Source of the DNA: Pleurodeles waltl
Taxonomy: Eukaryota; Chordata; Amphibia; Caudata; Salamandridae
Reading direction: 5' to 3'
Length of the DNA stretch: 64,000 bases
NCBI RefSeq assembly: GCF_031143425.1
Contig: NC_090442.1
Span: forward strand, 427,197,776 to 427,261,775
The notes under the pieces were generated by a model that saw only the letters and a list, made by a program, of their open reading frames with translations, did not search any database and was not told the origin of the DNA. This document shows, in pieces, positions 45,987 to 57,699 of this stretch. Position 1 is the first letter of the stretch. Every line of letters begins with the position of its first letter. The position numbers and the translations under genes were made by a program.

Positions 45987-46553
45987 CTACAGATGATAAT
46001 GCAATTCTTCATCCCCATTCAGACCCCTCGGGCTTTTGGTTTTGAGCTGTATTGTGAACCGTGACTCCAAACGTCTCAGTTGTAACTCTCTATCTCCTCC
46101 CCTTTCATTGCTCTCTACAGTCGCAATACCAAAAAATCTCATGTCTGTCCATTTACCTCCATCATGAGTCATAAGGTGTTTTGCAATAGCATAGCTTGTA
46201 TCCTTATTTTGCACAGCTCTAATGTGTTCCAAAATGCGTTTTTTCAAAGGACAAATTGTACTGCCCACATAACGCAGACCACATGTGCATTGAATCACAT
46301 ATACCACATAATTGGAATTACATGTGATCTTTTTGTTGATAGTCATCTTGTTACCACCAGAGTCCTCGAATTCCTTCACATTCATCCCAATGCGACATGC
46401 TTTGCACTTCTTACAGCAAACAAAACCATTTGTTTGGCTCGAGAGCCAGTTTGACTGTTCTTTGATCTGAAAGTGACTATTAACCAAAAGGTCCTGTAGA
46501 GATGGTACTTTTTTATAGGTAACCATAGGTTTCTCCCCAACCAACTTTCCCAC
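45987..46553 (-). pseudogene. Penelope-like element: GIY-YIG endonuclease part
   Basis: About 188 residues. A Cys-rich linker (FVCCKKCKACRIG) is followed by the endonuclease block YVVYVIQCTCGLRYVGSTIC, where YVIQ and RYVGST stand for the GIY and YIG motifs. Then come RILEHIRA, a His in AIAKHLMTHDG and the conserved end (RELQLRRLESRFTIQLKTKS, PRGLNGDEEL). Fusing this nuclease to a reverse transcriptase is the mark of the Penelope superfamily; the linker fits its vertebrate members (for example Neptune). The frame is separated from the RT part by about 165 nt with stops, so the single ancestral frame is broken. The stop at 45987 looks natural. Confidence 0.85.
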
Positions 46554-46718
46554 CTCTGGGTCCTTCCTTATAATGTACCAATATTTCCTCAGAATTTTCG
46601 AGATTAAATAACTCTCCTTGGTTTATGTCATAACAAATCTAATAGTTGTGTCTTCCTGAGGTTTTTTCATCATTGTTTTGTTCAGTATATTATCTCTGGT
46701 TCGAGCTCTTGCTTTTAG

Positions 46719-47573
46719 TTATCCAGCTCTAATATCTTTGTATTTGTATTTTCTTTGAAGAAATCTCTGTCTCGTTTCAGTGAATTTTTGTTCCATTTCA
46801 CTTTCTGTGGAACAATTACGTTTTATTCTGACAAATTCTCCATAAGGTATACTCTTTTTCAATGACATTGGATGGAAGCACTCTCCATGCAAGATGCTGT
46901 TAGTTGACGTTTCCTTCCGAAATAGAGTTGTCTGAATCCGATTGTTCTCTACATACACCATCACATCCAAGAACTGGACCCGTTCTTCACTTATATTATA
47001 TGTGAATTGGAGGCCCATATCATTTTGATTTAGTTTTGCAAAGTATTGCAGAAATTCATTTTCTGTCCCATTCCAAATGATGAAAAGATCATCTATAAAT
47101 CTTAACCAGATCACAGCTTTCTCCGCTAGTTTCTCATTCTCACCTCCCCAGGCTATCTGTTTCTCCCACCAGCCCATGGTCAAGTTGGCATAACTTGGTG
47201 AGAAGGAAACGCACATTGCTGTCCCGCGGATTTGGGCAAAGATTTGATGATTGAATAGGAATATATTATTGTTCAGACACAATTCTATCATCTTCAACAG
47301 CATTTGAGAGTGTTTTAACAGACTAATGTCACGTTGTTGTACAAAATATTGCACTGCTTTCAGTCCAATCTCGTGGTCAATAGATGTATAGAGAGATACC
47401 ACGTCAATAGTGACCAATTTATAGCCTTCTTCCCATCCAATGTCAGCAAGAATCCTCAGGAAATCAAGACCAGTAGGTCGAAACGCATCAGTGGTGAAGG
47501 ATCGTGATTTAATCCTGACTGCAATAAAAATAAATAATTTCCTCCTGGAGTGCGGTTGTGTAGTTGCTTGCAA
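46719..47573 (-). pseudogene. Penelope-like element: reverse transcriptase part
   Basis: RT motifs in order: LVTIDVVSLYTSIDHEIGLK (palm motif A with catalytic Asp), an altered QIRGTAMCVSFSPSYANLTMG (normally Q..GT.MG....P.YANL.MG), WLRFIDDLFIIW with the catalytic DD, then VQFLDVMVY, TTLFRKETSTNS and FHPMSLKKSIPYGEFVRI, which are PLE-specific. The N-terminal part of the element is missing; simple repeats and unrelated sequence begin just upstream (47669 on). Confidence 0.88.
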
Positions 47574-47668
47574 CTGTTTGTTTTTGGATTCATGAGAGGA
47601 AATGGTCCATTCCTCACACCTGCACCAACATGAAAGAGCGTGCCAGAAGCTGGACCAGTTTGTTTTCT

Positions 47669-47669
47669 C

Positions 47670-47717
<48 letters not shown>

Positions 47718-47825
47718 GGGGTTATGTATGGTCCCACTGGAATCCTATCGGACCAAAAAAGAGTACCCCTCTCCCTTGTGGTTGTGTGGGACTGAAAAAA
47801 AAAAAAAAAAAAACAACAACAACAA
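47669..47825 (+). repeat. (AT)n microsatellite and poly(A) tract
   Basis: About 49 bp of AT/TATG repeats end at 47717, and an A-run of about 19 lies near 47797-47815 followed by AAC repeats. The A-run could mark the 3' end of an unidentified retroposed sequence on the + strand. Confidence 0.85.
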
Positions 47826-48177
47826 AACAATGGTTTTGCACTGAACCGCATGCTCGGCAGATGGCTGGTTGCCACAAGTGGGATGGAGTTCATTGCAGGG
47901 CTTGGTTGCCCACAGGGGGACTGCCCCCCTATGGGTTAGGTGTCGGGCTTGGCATCAGGCCAAGCCCTGGTGACATCCCCCTCTGTGCTCGGCCAAAGCC
48001 ATGTATACAGGGAGTTGGTTGCCGGTGGAGGTTAAGTATGGTAATAACATCTTACTTTATGTTAAACAAATCCTAGCAATTCACTGAAAAACACAAAAGC
48101 TAAAGTGACGTTATAATTATTTGAGAATTGACTAAAACTATTCTGACCATCAACTCACACCTCACTTGTTCAAGTGA

Positions 48178-48507
48178 TCATACGGTGTATGTTTTTAAAT
48201 GCCCTCGTAACTTGAGATATATTGGCAGCACCATCCATGCAACCAGAAACCAGATATTTGAACATATGAGAGCATAAACCCATGTTGATCCCCACCATCC
48301 AGTGGCAAGACATTTCAATTTGGTTCCTAACAGGGATGTATCCAAGCTCATATATTGTATCTTTGACAGGGTACCACCTAACAAGCGTGGGGGGAACAGA
48401 GAATTACAGTTGAGGAGATTGGAATCTCAATACATTATCAGTTTAAATACCAATGTGCTGCATGGTTTGAACAAAGATGAGGAGCTGGTGGTACCCTTGG
48501 GGTAGTT
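48178..48507 (+). pseudogene. Second Penelope-like remnant: GIY-YIG C-terminus
   Basis: After stops are ignored the + strand reads a decayed LRYIGSTI block (near 48215), then ARHFNLVPNRDVSKLIYCIF, PPNKRGGNRELQLRRLESQY and the typical end LNTNVLHGLNKDEELV. It is the same domain as at 45987-46553 but on the other strand and clearly diverged, so it is an independent insertion, with RT sequences lost. Confidence 0.75.
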
Positions 48508-48509
48508 CT

Positions 48510-49370
48510 CTGATGGGTCATCTGTGGTTGTTGATAAATTAAAAATTAGACAAAATAATTAGCCTCCTAAAGCCTCCTCTTGTGTTGTTTGTTGTAGCCT
48601 CCTACGGGGTTTGGGATTTTTCACAGTTATTTTAAAGCTAGGTTATGTTCTCACTTTTTATGGTGTGGACACTTATTGTCCTTTTTCCTGATATGCTTGA
48701 GGCGCTGTATTAATTGACTGTTTCTTTCACTTTTTGTGTCTTCTCCCCTCCCCCTTCTCTGTGTCTCTCGTACTGAGTTTCCTATGTGGGATAAATAGAA
48801 ATAGGACTGAGAAGGCAAATGCCCTGGAGATTATATTAAAAAGATGAATCTCTGATTCTGGCAGACAGTTGCTTACTCTACATGGACAGTACCGTATTTT
48901 ACTATTATAGGGATATGATGTGAACACACAATCAGAAATGAGTTAGTTTTATTGTTAATATAGTGTTAATATCTGTTTGCGGTAGGCAGACATGTACTAT
49001 TAACATGCCCACTGGGGCAGTATTAAGTATTAAAATTGGATGTCCACGTGGGCAGGGTCATGGGATTATCATGTGGCTTGCAGATATATTATGTGTTAGT
49101 GAGATAATTTTTCCACATACATTTACTTGGTAATTGCATGTCATATTGGGGGGTAACAGGCAGTGTAGTGGTTGACTTCACAATTTAAAAGTATGATAGG
49201 GGACGATGTGGCCAGGAACAGCATTAAATAATATAATAATACATGGGTTGGTAAATTTCATTGCATGGCCACTATAGTCCCATTAGGAAGAGGTAATGTT
49301 TGTTTTTTAGTTAACTGTTTCTGTTATCTGCACTATGTTGGGGTTGAAATGCTGTATTGTATTCAACAAC
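48510..49370. other. Probable 3' region of the + strand Penelope-like remnant
   Basis: No reading frame of interest. It separates the endonuclease end from a hammerhead-like motif at 49377, so it may be untranslated sequence of the same element. Boundaries are not visible. Confidence 0.4.
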
Positions 49371-49376
49371 CTACCT

Positions 49377-49416
49377 GTGATCAAGGCATCATTGCCGAAA
49401 TGCGTTGGGTGTGTCA
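49377..49416 (+). ncRNA. Hammerhead-ribozyme-like motif of a Penelope-like element
   Basis: GTGATCA (in place of CTGATGA) is followed by a perfect stem-loop (GGCA 49385-49388, TGCC 49393-49396), then GAAA, then a short imperfect stem with a G-rich loop ending in GTC (49413-49415) before A. That is the order of a minimal type I hammerhead. Penelope-like elements are known to carry such ribozymes. Two core bases are swapped (C3 to G and G8 to C, a pair that contacts in the folded core), one stem has G-U wobbles, and stem I is hardly supported, so activity is doubtful. It lies about 870 bp after the endonuclease remnant on the same strand. Confidence 0.5.
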
Positions 49417-50022
49417 TCTGTGTATTTTTCATTTCATGAATTAAACAAATTGCTCGATTTTGGTTCCTCTATACGCTGTGGAGTGATCATGCTTTTATCC
49501 GCTGAAGTTTCATTAATTCGGAGGAGAAGTTAACAATTTGGATGGGGGGCCGACCAGCACGGGAACCACCATCATGACGACAGAGCAGTATTGTGGCCTG
49601 GATGTGGAACTTTCAATATGTTCATATATGTATATGTATATTCACTTTCAAAGCCAAAGGTTACAGGAACGTGATATATAGATTCTGAATTTACTTGCAC
49701 AAAACCACAGAAATTCAGGAGTTTTAGTTATGGTTAGCTCAAGTAATTATAACTCATGCCGTAAGGTAACTATAATTTACCCCCCCTATTCATAATAAAA
49801 GATAACAAACAAAACAGACAATAATGCAAGGGGAAAATAAGTGAAGACATTTATTCATTTCATTAATAATAAAATCAATATTCTGTATGAGCCAAACTGA
49901 GATTCTACTAAATTTTTAACATAATATTCTATTTAAAAAAAAACCTGACCTTCATTTTAAAATTAATATATTTGCAATTCAATCCATATGTCACAAATGC
50001 TTAGAGATTGTTGCCATACCTC

Positions 50023-50190
50023 TGTTGGAAACTGAGTTTCTGGTTGTTAGAGTTTGCACCCTGTACAAGCAGAAACCATAATCTTAGTCAGGGTAAGTAA
50101 GACACACTAAAAAATAACCCTGTGGTAGGTTAGCACACAGCAGTCAGGCTTACCTAACGAGGCAATGTGTAAAGTATGTGTGCAACACAA
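50023..50190 (-). repeat. Outer part of the 3' LTR
   Basis: Aligns by eye with 59105-59275 over about 150 bp and begins TGTT on the + strand (ends AACA on the coding strand). Similarity fades beyond, so the full LTR length cannot be set; a possible end lies near 50530. Confidence 0.6.
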
Positions 50191-50574
50191 CACCGAGTAG
50201 CACAATGAAAACACCACTAAAAGACTAAACACTAGATTTAGAAAAATAGACAATACTTCTATAAATAAATCTAGACCAAAATAACAAAAACCCAATAAGT
50301 AGAAGATTAATTATGAATGTTTAAAGAATAAAAATAATTCTACTGCTTAGAAGCAATAAGCACCAATGGGAGTTATCTAAGGTCAACAGTTCATGCCAAC
50401 CACAATGGAGTGCAGGTCGGGGACAAGAGCCATGCAGACCCTGTGAGCAAAGTACCTTGATCCTGGTTGCAACAGTGAGATGCGAGGTCCAGACGAGCAA
50501 TCAGTTAATGCCGGGCCCGCAGTTGAGGTAATGCATGATTTTCTTCACGCAGTGGTGGCGATGTGTCGGTTCCA

Positions 50575-51330
50575 TTATATCCGTTGACAAACATCTTTTA
50601 GTTCCCAGTGAGGCTCCAAGCCCATGATAGTTTCTATCTTGGCCTGGAGGGGCTGCATTGTACCCCTGCCCACCAAGTGTCCCAAATTCAACACAGACCC
50701 CTGCCCTTTCTGGCATTTCCTGGCATTGATAGTCAGGCCTGCCTGTTGCAGATCCTGAAGCACTTCCTGGAGGTGAAAAAGATGGGCTTTCCAGCCGCTA
50801 CAGAAGACATCTATGTCATCCAGATGAGCTGCCCTGAAGGTCTCAATACCAGCAAGGAACTGGATCTGGAAGGTGTCCAAAGGACATCACTCTAAACTGA
50901 TAGTGGGCCTCTGGAGTAGAGACACCTTGCTCCTTCTCTAAGGATGATCTGCCAAAGTCACTTTATTACTGGGCAGCCTCTATCCTGTCAATAAGCTCAT
51001 CAGCCTTGGGGATGGGATAAGCATCTGCCTTTGTGACTGATTTGAGGTCTCTATAATCCACATAGAACTTCAGTTCAGGTATGGTGCCGGTGTGGCACCT
51101 TTTTGCACCAGAAACACAGGACTGGAGCAGGGGCTACTGGAGGTTTCTAGCACCTCCAACTCCAGCATTTTGGAAACCTCTTCCTTAATGCTGGCCCACA
51201 CCTTTTCAGACAGACTGTAAGATTTGTTCTTCACATGAAGTTTGTCTCCTGTGTCCACATTATGGGTACACAGGTGGGTAGTCCTAGGGATGTAGGACAA
51301 TAGTAAGGAGTACTACCCCATCACTTGTTG
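50575..51330 (-). pseudogene. Gypsy reverse transcriptase remnant
   Basis: The N-terminal RT block reads HNVDTGDKLHVKNKSYSLSE, IKEEVSKMLELEVLETSSSP, CSSPVFLVQKG (51300-51070). After a damaged interval, AAHLDDIDVFCSGWKAHLFH carries the catalytic DD (LDDI), and HLQEVLQDLQQAGLTINARK, LGHLVGRGTMQPLQAKI follow, ending near KDVCQRI. RNase H is not recognisable beyond it; the sequence passes into the LTR region. Confidence 0.8.
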
Positions 51331-51699
51331 GCAGTCCCTCTGCTGCTCAGGAGTCAGACTGGAGGAGAGAGTTACTTCCTCCACAGACTAATCTTTCTCC
51401 TTGGAGACTAAGAGGTCAAAGAGAGGTTCACTCTCCTCTTCATCTTCTCAATCTGTCACCAACAGCATAATGAGCTCAGACCTCTTGAAGTGGGATTTGC
51501 GGTGGTTTAGATGGAGCTCCCTCTGGAGGGGCCTAGGGGTCTTGAGGTCCACCAGGTGTGCGGCCTCACTCTTCCTTTTAACCACCTCCTAGGTTGCAGA
51601 CCAGCAGTCCAGGAGGGCCCCAGACTACACAGCTCTCTCACCCCTACTTTCTGCCCAGGTTGCAATTCCACGGTGATAGAATTCTGGTCCTACCACTGC

Positions 51700-51961
51700 T
51701 TCATCACTTCCTGACTAGCTTCTAAGTTGTCCGAGGCTTGTTTCCACAACTTAGCAATGGGTCTCCTGAAGGCCAGCATGTGGCTTACTACATCTTGGAG
51801 AATCTTCTTGGGAAATGCTCCCATCCTTCTTTCACCAAACTCCGAGTTCCTCTGACAGGCTGCCCATACAGAAGAACAAAGTGACCAAAGCCCACTCCCT
51901 TCTGTGGTACTTTACTGTACGCAAAGAGAAGGCATGTCAAGAGGACATTCCAATAATGTCT
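51700..51961 (-). pseudogene. Gypsy integrase, C-terminal part (downstream of the L1 insertion)
   Basis: RHYWNVLLTCLLFAYSKVPQ, KGVGFGHFVLLYGQPVRGTR and LVKEGWE are the typical integrase C-terminal region. The reading resumes exactly where the upstream part stops at 56248, once the inserted element and one copy of its target duplication are left out. Confidence 0.8.
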
Positions 51962-51974
51962 CAAGGAGTCAGGC

Positions 51975-54900
51975 CCGGGGGGGGGGATATATTGGACTAT
52001 GAGGACACTGAGAATGAGGACACTGTAAGAGAATTCGCCCCCCCCTTTATTATTTTTTTTTTTTCCCACAGCGCATGTTCAGGCTATTCTATTTTAGTCT
52101 CTCTAATCTATGGCCTAGGGTGCTATGACAAGGCACCACGCTAGGGAAGAATGGGGACAGGGGGTGGGGGAGGGATGTGGCCCCGGGCTGTCTGGGCGTG
52201 AGGGTTCCAGGTGTGGGCCACTGAGGGTGAGGGATTGGGGGAAGTAAGAGGGGGGGGGTTGGGGGGAGAGGGGGAGAGGTATGGACACCAGGATCCGTTT
52301 TTGTCACTTTAGAGGATTGTTATGTCTAGGATAGTGTATTTTACTCCAGATTAGGGGGGACCATATGCAGACTAACTTAAGGTATAAATAAATGACAAAA
52401 TCTTTTCTTCCATTAAGAATACTTTCCTGGAATGTTAATGGATTAAATAACCATAGGAAAAGGCCCGCTATCGAGGAAAGGGTATCTGCTTTCAGTCCCT
52501 CAGTTATATTTCTTCAGGAGACCCATATTCCACTTAATAAAGTTTTGGGTTTTCACATGTTTAAAAAAATGGCTGATTTTAAAGTGGTTGCTGCAGCTTC
52601 AGCAGCTCATAGAGGTGTGGCAGTGTTTTTAGCCAAAGCCCTTAATGCACAACCATTGGACTTTTTTTCTGACCCCGATGGGCTTTGGTGCTGGGTTCAG
52701 TGTTTAATCGCTAAGGAGAGATTCATTTTTCTTAGTTTCTATGCTCCTCTGATAGATGATCCAGCCCCTTATGTAGGCCTGTTTCACTCTCTCTTGCAAT
52801 TGACAGGAAAAATTATTATTGGAGGGGACTTCAATTTTCTCCAGGACCCAGTCTTAGATACTACGGTAAAAGGTAAAAGACAGCAGAAACCTAAAGTAGC
52901 AAACATCTTCCAAGATTATGTTAAGGTTTTGGCGCTGTGCGATCCCTGGAGAATGAACACTCCTGATGCGATGGAATATACTTGTATTTCGTCTCGGTTG
53001 AAAAGCTACTCGCACATAGATTTTTTACTGATTTCAGAAACATTGTGCTATCGATCTCAGTCGGTCCCGTACTCTGGTCTCTCTGACCATGCCTTTTTGC
53101 TGCTGGAAGTTTCTCTCTATTCTACAGCTTATATAGCCCAGACCAAAAGGTGGATTTTTAATCTCCGGCTCCTTTCAGATGAGGGGTGGATACAGACTTC
53201 ACAGGCCGAAATAAGGGTTTTTTTTCAACGCAATCAGGGGTCATCAACTCCAGCGGTAGTCTGGGATGCATTTAAGGCCTTTTTTAGGGGCTGGGTAATT
53301 GCCAAAGAGGCAGCTGATAAACGGTTTCTGAGACAACAAATTGCTGTATTGGAAGATGCAGTTCAAAAATGTTTAACTACCTATTTATATGCCCCCTCGG
53401 ATACTAATAGGCAGGCCTTCGAAGCTGCCAAGAAAGCGCTGGCGGATTTTTTTTTTAAGAAGGTGGATATAGAATATCGGACCTATAAACAAAAGGTCTA
53501 CGAAGAGAGTAATTTTACAGGAAAATTCTTGGCATGGCAAGCTCGAGATCGTATTGTTGGCAATGTCATACACGCTCTAAGATGCTCAGTCACTGGGGCT
53601 AGACGCACTGACCCCGGAGACCTCGATAAAATTATGCTGGAACATTATAGACAAATCTACAGTGATGCCCCAGTTATAGATCCCAGGACTATTGAGAAGT
53701 TCCTGATGGACCTCGATATTCCTCGATATTCCTCGTCTCTCAGATGAAGACTGTGTGGCACTGTCTCAGCCATTTACGAAGCCAGAACTTCTAGACGTCA
53801 TTAAGAACCTTCCCACGGGGAAAACCTGTGGACCGGACGGCTTTCCGGCTGAGTTCTATATGACCTTTATAAATGCATTTGCTGAGGAGTTTTTGGTCTT
53901 ACTGAACGGCCTGCTGCAGGGCGAACAGATCCCTAAGACCTGTCATTCAGGAAACGTCGTTAGCTTCCCTAAGAAAAACTAAGGACAGGGAGGATCCAAA
54001 TGCATATCGTCCAATTTCGCTGTTAAATTCAGACTATAAAATAATGACAAAATTATTGGCTAATAGGCTTAAAGGGGTAGTTAATAAACTGGGGCATCCT
54101 GATCAAAATGGTTTTGTGGCTGGCTGACAACTGGCTACAAACACACATTAATTAGCTGAGGCTCTCGATTATTTTGCTACCCTGCCAATATTCTTCTGCT
54201 GGATGCGGAAAAAGCATTTGACTTGGTTGTCTGGGGCACACTTTTCTCAGTCTTGTCTAGCTATAAGATACCCTCTCAGGTCATCGCACTAATTCAAAGG
54301 TTGTACTCAAACTCTGAGGGCAATATCATTATAAACTCGAAATGTGTCGGACAACTTCAAATAAAACAAGGGACTAGACAGGGATGTCCTTTATCCCCCA
54401 TTTTATTTGCCCCTTTCATTGAGCCTCTCGCCTTTAAAATTAGACAACATAGTCAGATTCAATCTCCGTTAAAATCAATGGGAAAGATTAAACGTTATAC
54501 AGACGATATCATTTTGTTTTCAGACACAGAACGTTCTTCTCAGGAAGTGGCCTTTAATTTATTTAATGAATTTCAGCAAATTGGTGGCTATAAGATTAAT
54601 ATGAGCAAGACTGATATTATTCTTTGTGGAACTTCCTGAATTAAGAGGATGTGTAAATGCCAATCCAAAGAGATATTTAGGAATTTATTTCTCAGCCAAC
54701 ATAGGGTATCTCTACGAGTTGAATTTCGTTCCTTTACTCCAGAATACTCAGGCTCTACTGAATCGTTGGGGGTCTCTCCCCCTCTCTATATTAGGCCAAA
54801 TTGCGTTAATTAAAATGTCAATTTTACCACTTTTCAATTTCTTGTTTGCGGCTATTCCGTGTGTTCTAACGCAATTTTTTTTTAGAAAACTGGAATCCCT

Positions 54901-56234
54901 ATCTCGTCCATTTATTTGGCAGAACCGAAAGGCCCGAGCCGTTTTAAGTATATTGTATGCCGATAGGGAAAAGGGGGGACTGGCCTTGCCAAATTTCAAA
55001 GATTATTATTATGCATTTTTTGCACATTACTATGCCAGCTTTAATTTGGATCATTTCGCGGGCTCCAGGTTTTTTATTGATTTTCGGGTATTAATATGTA
55101 GGGAGCATAATATGCGGAACCCAGCTCTCTTGGTGAAATCACCTAAAAAAGTTTGTTATAAGATTCTTAAATGGTTTTTCAAGAGAAGATCAGACTTTTT
55201 TAGAAAATATTCAATCCCTTCTTTACATTTTGACACTCCACTTTCACAGATTTTTCTGCATTCAGGGGCTCAGCTTAATGAAATCTTGGTAAAGAGTTGG
55301 GAGCTCGTTGGATTCTGTAAGATTGGAGATTTTCGGGCTGAGGACAATTGGGAAACTCTATTAAATATCCTGATTACTGTTAAAAATGATTTTTTGTTGG
55401 TCGGATCTTATAATAGTCTGTTAAATTTTTTGAGGGATTTAGACGTTAATTCCATCATTAATGCCCAGCCATTGGTAACAGAATTGGTCGACCCTCCTGG
55501 GATAAGGAATGCAGGGTCATGGAGTAGGCTTCTGGCAGAAAGGGTTAAAGTAGATCTTGGGACAAAAGCTCAGACAAAATGGGCTCGTCAGGAAGGCCTA
55601 GAGGTCTCAGGTGACTCCTGGGAGACCATTAATCGCCTGAATTTCTCCGTGCTTCGAGGGGCTAACTGGCACTGAAGATATTTTTCAGTAAATGGTTACT
55701 GTATCGAACCCCGCAGGCCCTATCCTGTAGGGGGACTGACCATCCTGATATGTGCTTTCGTTGCAAGGAAGTAGGAGCGGCAGGTTGGATCCATATGACT
55801 GCAACATGTCGATGTGTACAGGGATATTGGGGGGGAGTTTTTGTAATATTAACAACTATAGCGTCGGTATCCATATCTCCAAGCATTCGGTTAATGAGCT
55901 TGGGCTACAATCCCGAGGCAAGGCTCTCTTCTAGATGGGGGAAGCTCGGATTTATAGCCACTGCGGTTGCTAGGTCACTTCTGCTGAGAAATTGGCATTC
56001 CGAACTATCTCCTGCTAGTCAAGAATGGTATTGTAAGATGGTGCAAGTTAGATTTCAGGAGATGAGATATGCTAGCAGAATAGGTAGTGTTAAAAAGTTC
56101 TCTCTGATCTGGGGGGATTACTTCTTAGATATTTTTGGTTGATTTTATTTTGCTTCATTTTCTGAAAGTGACAATGTATCTTGTTTTGTTTTGGTGTTTT
56201 TTTTTCCTGGTAATAAAATTAACAAATGATCAAA
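51975..56234 (+). mobile_element. L1-type LINE insertion with 13-bp target site duplication
   Basis: CAAGGAGTCAGGC occurs immediately before (51962-51974) and after (56235-56247) the insertion. It starts with a G-run region (51975-52391, untranslated or inter-ORF), has ORF2 (52392-56142) and ends with AATAAAATTAAC and a short A-rich tail. ORF1 is absent, so it is 5' truncated. Confidence 0.9.
52392..56142 (+). pseudogene. L1-type ORF2: endonuclease, reverse transcriptase, Cys-rich end
   Basis: The start follows the LINE's upstream segment and opens MTKSFLPLRILSWNVNGLNN. The AP-like endonuclease motifs WNVNG, QETH, SFYAP, IGGDFNF and LSDHAF span residues 10-240. RT motifs follow: GPDGFPAEFY (53815), YRPISLLNSDYK (54005), GTRQGCPLSPILF (54372) and YTDDIILF (54496; usually FADD or YADD). 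A long C-terminal region (54626-55675) has YLGIYFS, SILPLFNFLFAAIP and FIWQNRKAR, and a zinc-knuckle-like CFRCKEVG follows at 55751. Breaks: a 10-bp duplication at 53712-53731, paired frameshifts near 53980 and 54190, a stop at 54637, and more after 55675. Confidence 0.88.
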
Positions 56235-56247
56235 CAAGGAGTCAGGC

Positions 56248-56811
56248 AGGCCCTTGTTGAACCTCTCAACAAGCCCCTTGGTTTGTGGATGGTAAGAGGT
56301 GAAGTACCTCTAGGTTACCCCATACTCCTTCCACATTGACTGCATGTAAGCAGTCATGAATTTGATGCACTTATCAAACACCACCTCTTTGGGGGAACCC
56401 TCTCAAATAAAAATTCTCATTGGAGCCTTTGCCACTGCAGGTGCCGCCCTGGTCCTCAGAGGGATTGTGCCTGGTTACCTAGTAGCATGAATCACCAGAA
56501 CAAAGATAAACCTGTTGACTGAAGCAGTCTGGGAATCAATTGGCCCAATAATGTTGATTCCCATCCTCTCAAAGGGGTTGCCAACAACGGGCAGTGAATT
56601 AAGGGGGGCTTCCCACTGGCCTGGCAGGTCACACAAGTACTACAGAATGCAACTGAGGAAGTCTTGATGTTAGGCCAATAGAAGTGGGGAACAAGTCTTG
56701 CAAAGGTCTTTTCTTGCCCAGGTGCCCTGTCAGGGGAACTCCACAAACCAGCTTGGATAGGAAGGCCCTGTAGCATTGGGTGACCATCAGGGCCCTTGTT
56801 GTCCTATGCAC
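56248..56811 (-). pseudogene. Gypsy integrase, N-terminal and catalytic part
   Basis: A zinc-binding HHCC domain is visible over two frames (TGHLGKK, then LVPHFYWPNIKTSSVAFCST, CVTCQASGKPP). The catalytic core follows in pieces: GSPKEVVFDKCIKFMTAYMQ and SYHPQTKGLVERFNKGLPDS, the latter with the catalytic Glu (VERFNK). It stops at the L1 insertion. The domain precedes the RT in the coding direction. Confidence 0.8.
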
Positions 56812-57099
56812 AGGATCCTTAGACTCACTGTAAAGGAGGTTGTCCTACCTGTAATTGTGATGGCTAGCAGAGGCAGAACCTGCTACTTGGGCTTCGGCCT
56901 AATGCCTCATGCCCTCAAGGGTTGGGCACTCCCGATGTGCCATATAGAACTCCTACTTGATGGGTCCTCCTTCCACATGACATCCAGCAAGCTCTGGCAG
57001 GTCATCAAGGGGAGCATTGTCTTCCTCAGTGGGTTCTGTGGTGGCCACCGCTGTTGCCTCATCCACCTCACCGGAATGACATTCAGAGGCTGGTTTTCC

Positions 57100-57540
57100 A
57101 TGCCCTCTGCCTTCCCCATCTTAGCAGTTGGCTGGGCCATTTTGCCCAGGTTCTAGCCTTTTTTGACTCAGATCCTGGGCAGCTATGGACCTTGTGGTTG
57201 CACAGATCCAATCAGGCAACACCACCATCTCCACATGAGCCTTGAGCTCCACTTCTTTCCAGGTAGTGTAATCAAGGTCATTACTGAACAAACAGTCCAC
57301 AAGCATGGCCTAGTGCAACTTTCAGAAGACCTGAAGCCCCCCTCTTAAATTAAACAAGGGCCACTGGCTAGTGACCCTCTATGTTGTCATCCACCACAAT
57401 CTGGTGGAATACATTGGGGACACCAGCCTACTCCTTACCATAGTCATGCTGGCACTTGTGTGCCTCAGAGCCTCAACACCTATCCCATTGATGGTGAACC
57501 ATCGCCTATACTTTGTAGTATTGGGGGGACATGGATCTAA
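57100..57540 (-). pseudogene. Gypsy protease remnant and linker
   Basis: FTINGIGVEALRHTSASMTM corresponds to the retroviral-type protease start, where the catalytic DTGA has become HTSA. It is followed by SNDLDYTTWKEVELKAHVEM and LPDWICATTRS (57290-57170), a block typical of the region between protease and the next domain. Confidence 0.65.
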
Positions 57541-57699
57541 GGAACCATCTCACTATCACCCAGGGACACCACAGTAATCCCACTAAACTCCCTGACATTA
57601 ACAAGTCAAACTCCTCCCCCAGCACTATACTTAACATCCCTGGGACCTTTCCTCCAGTGGGAGGTTATGCTCTTTTTGGACACTTGGGATCCCCCTTAT

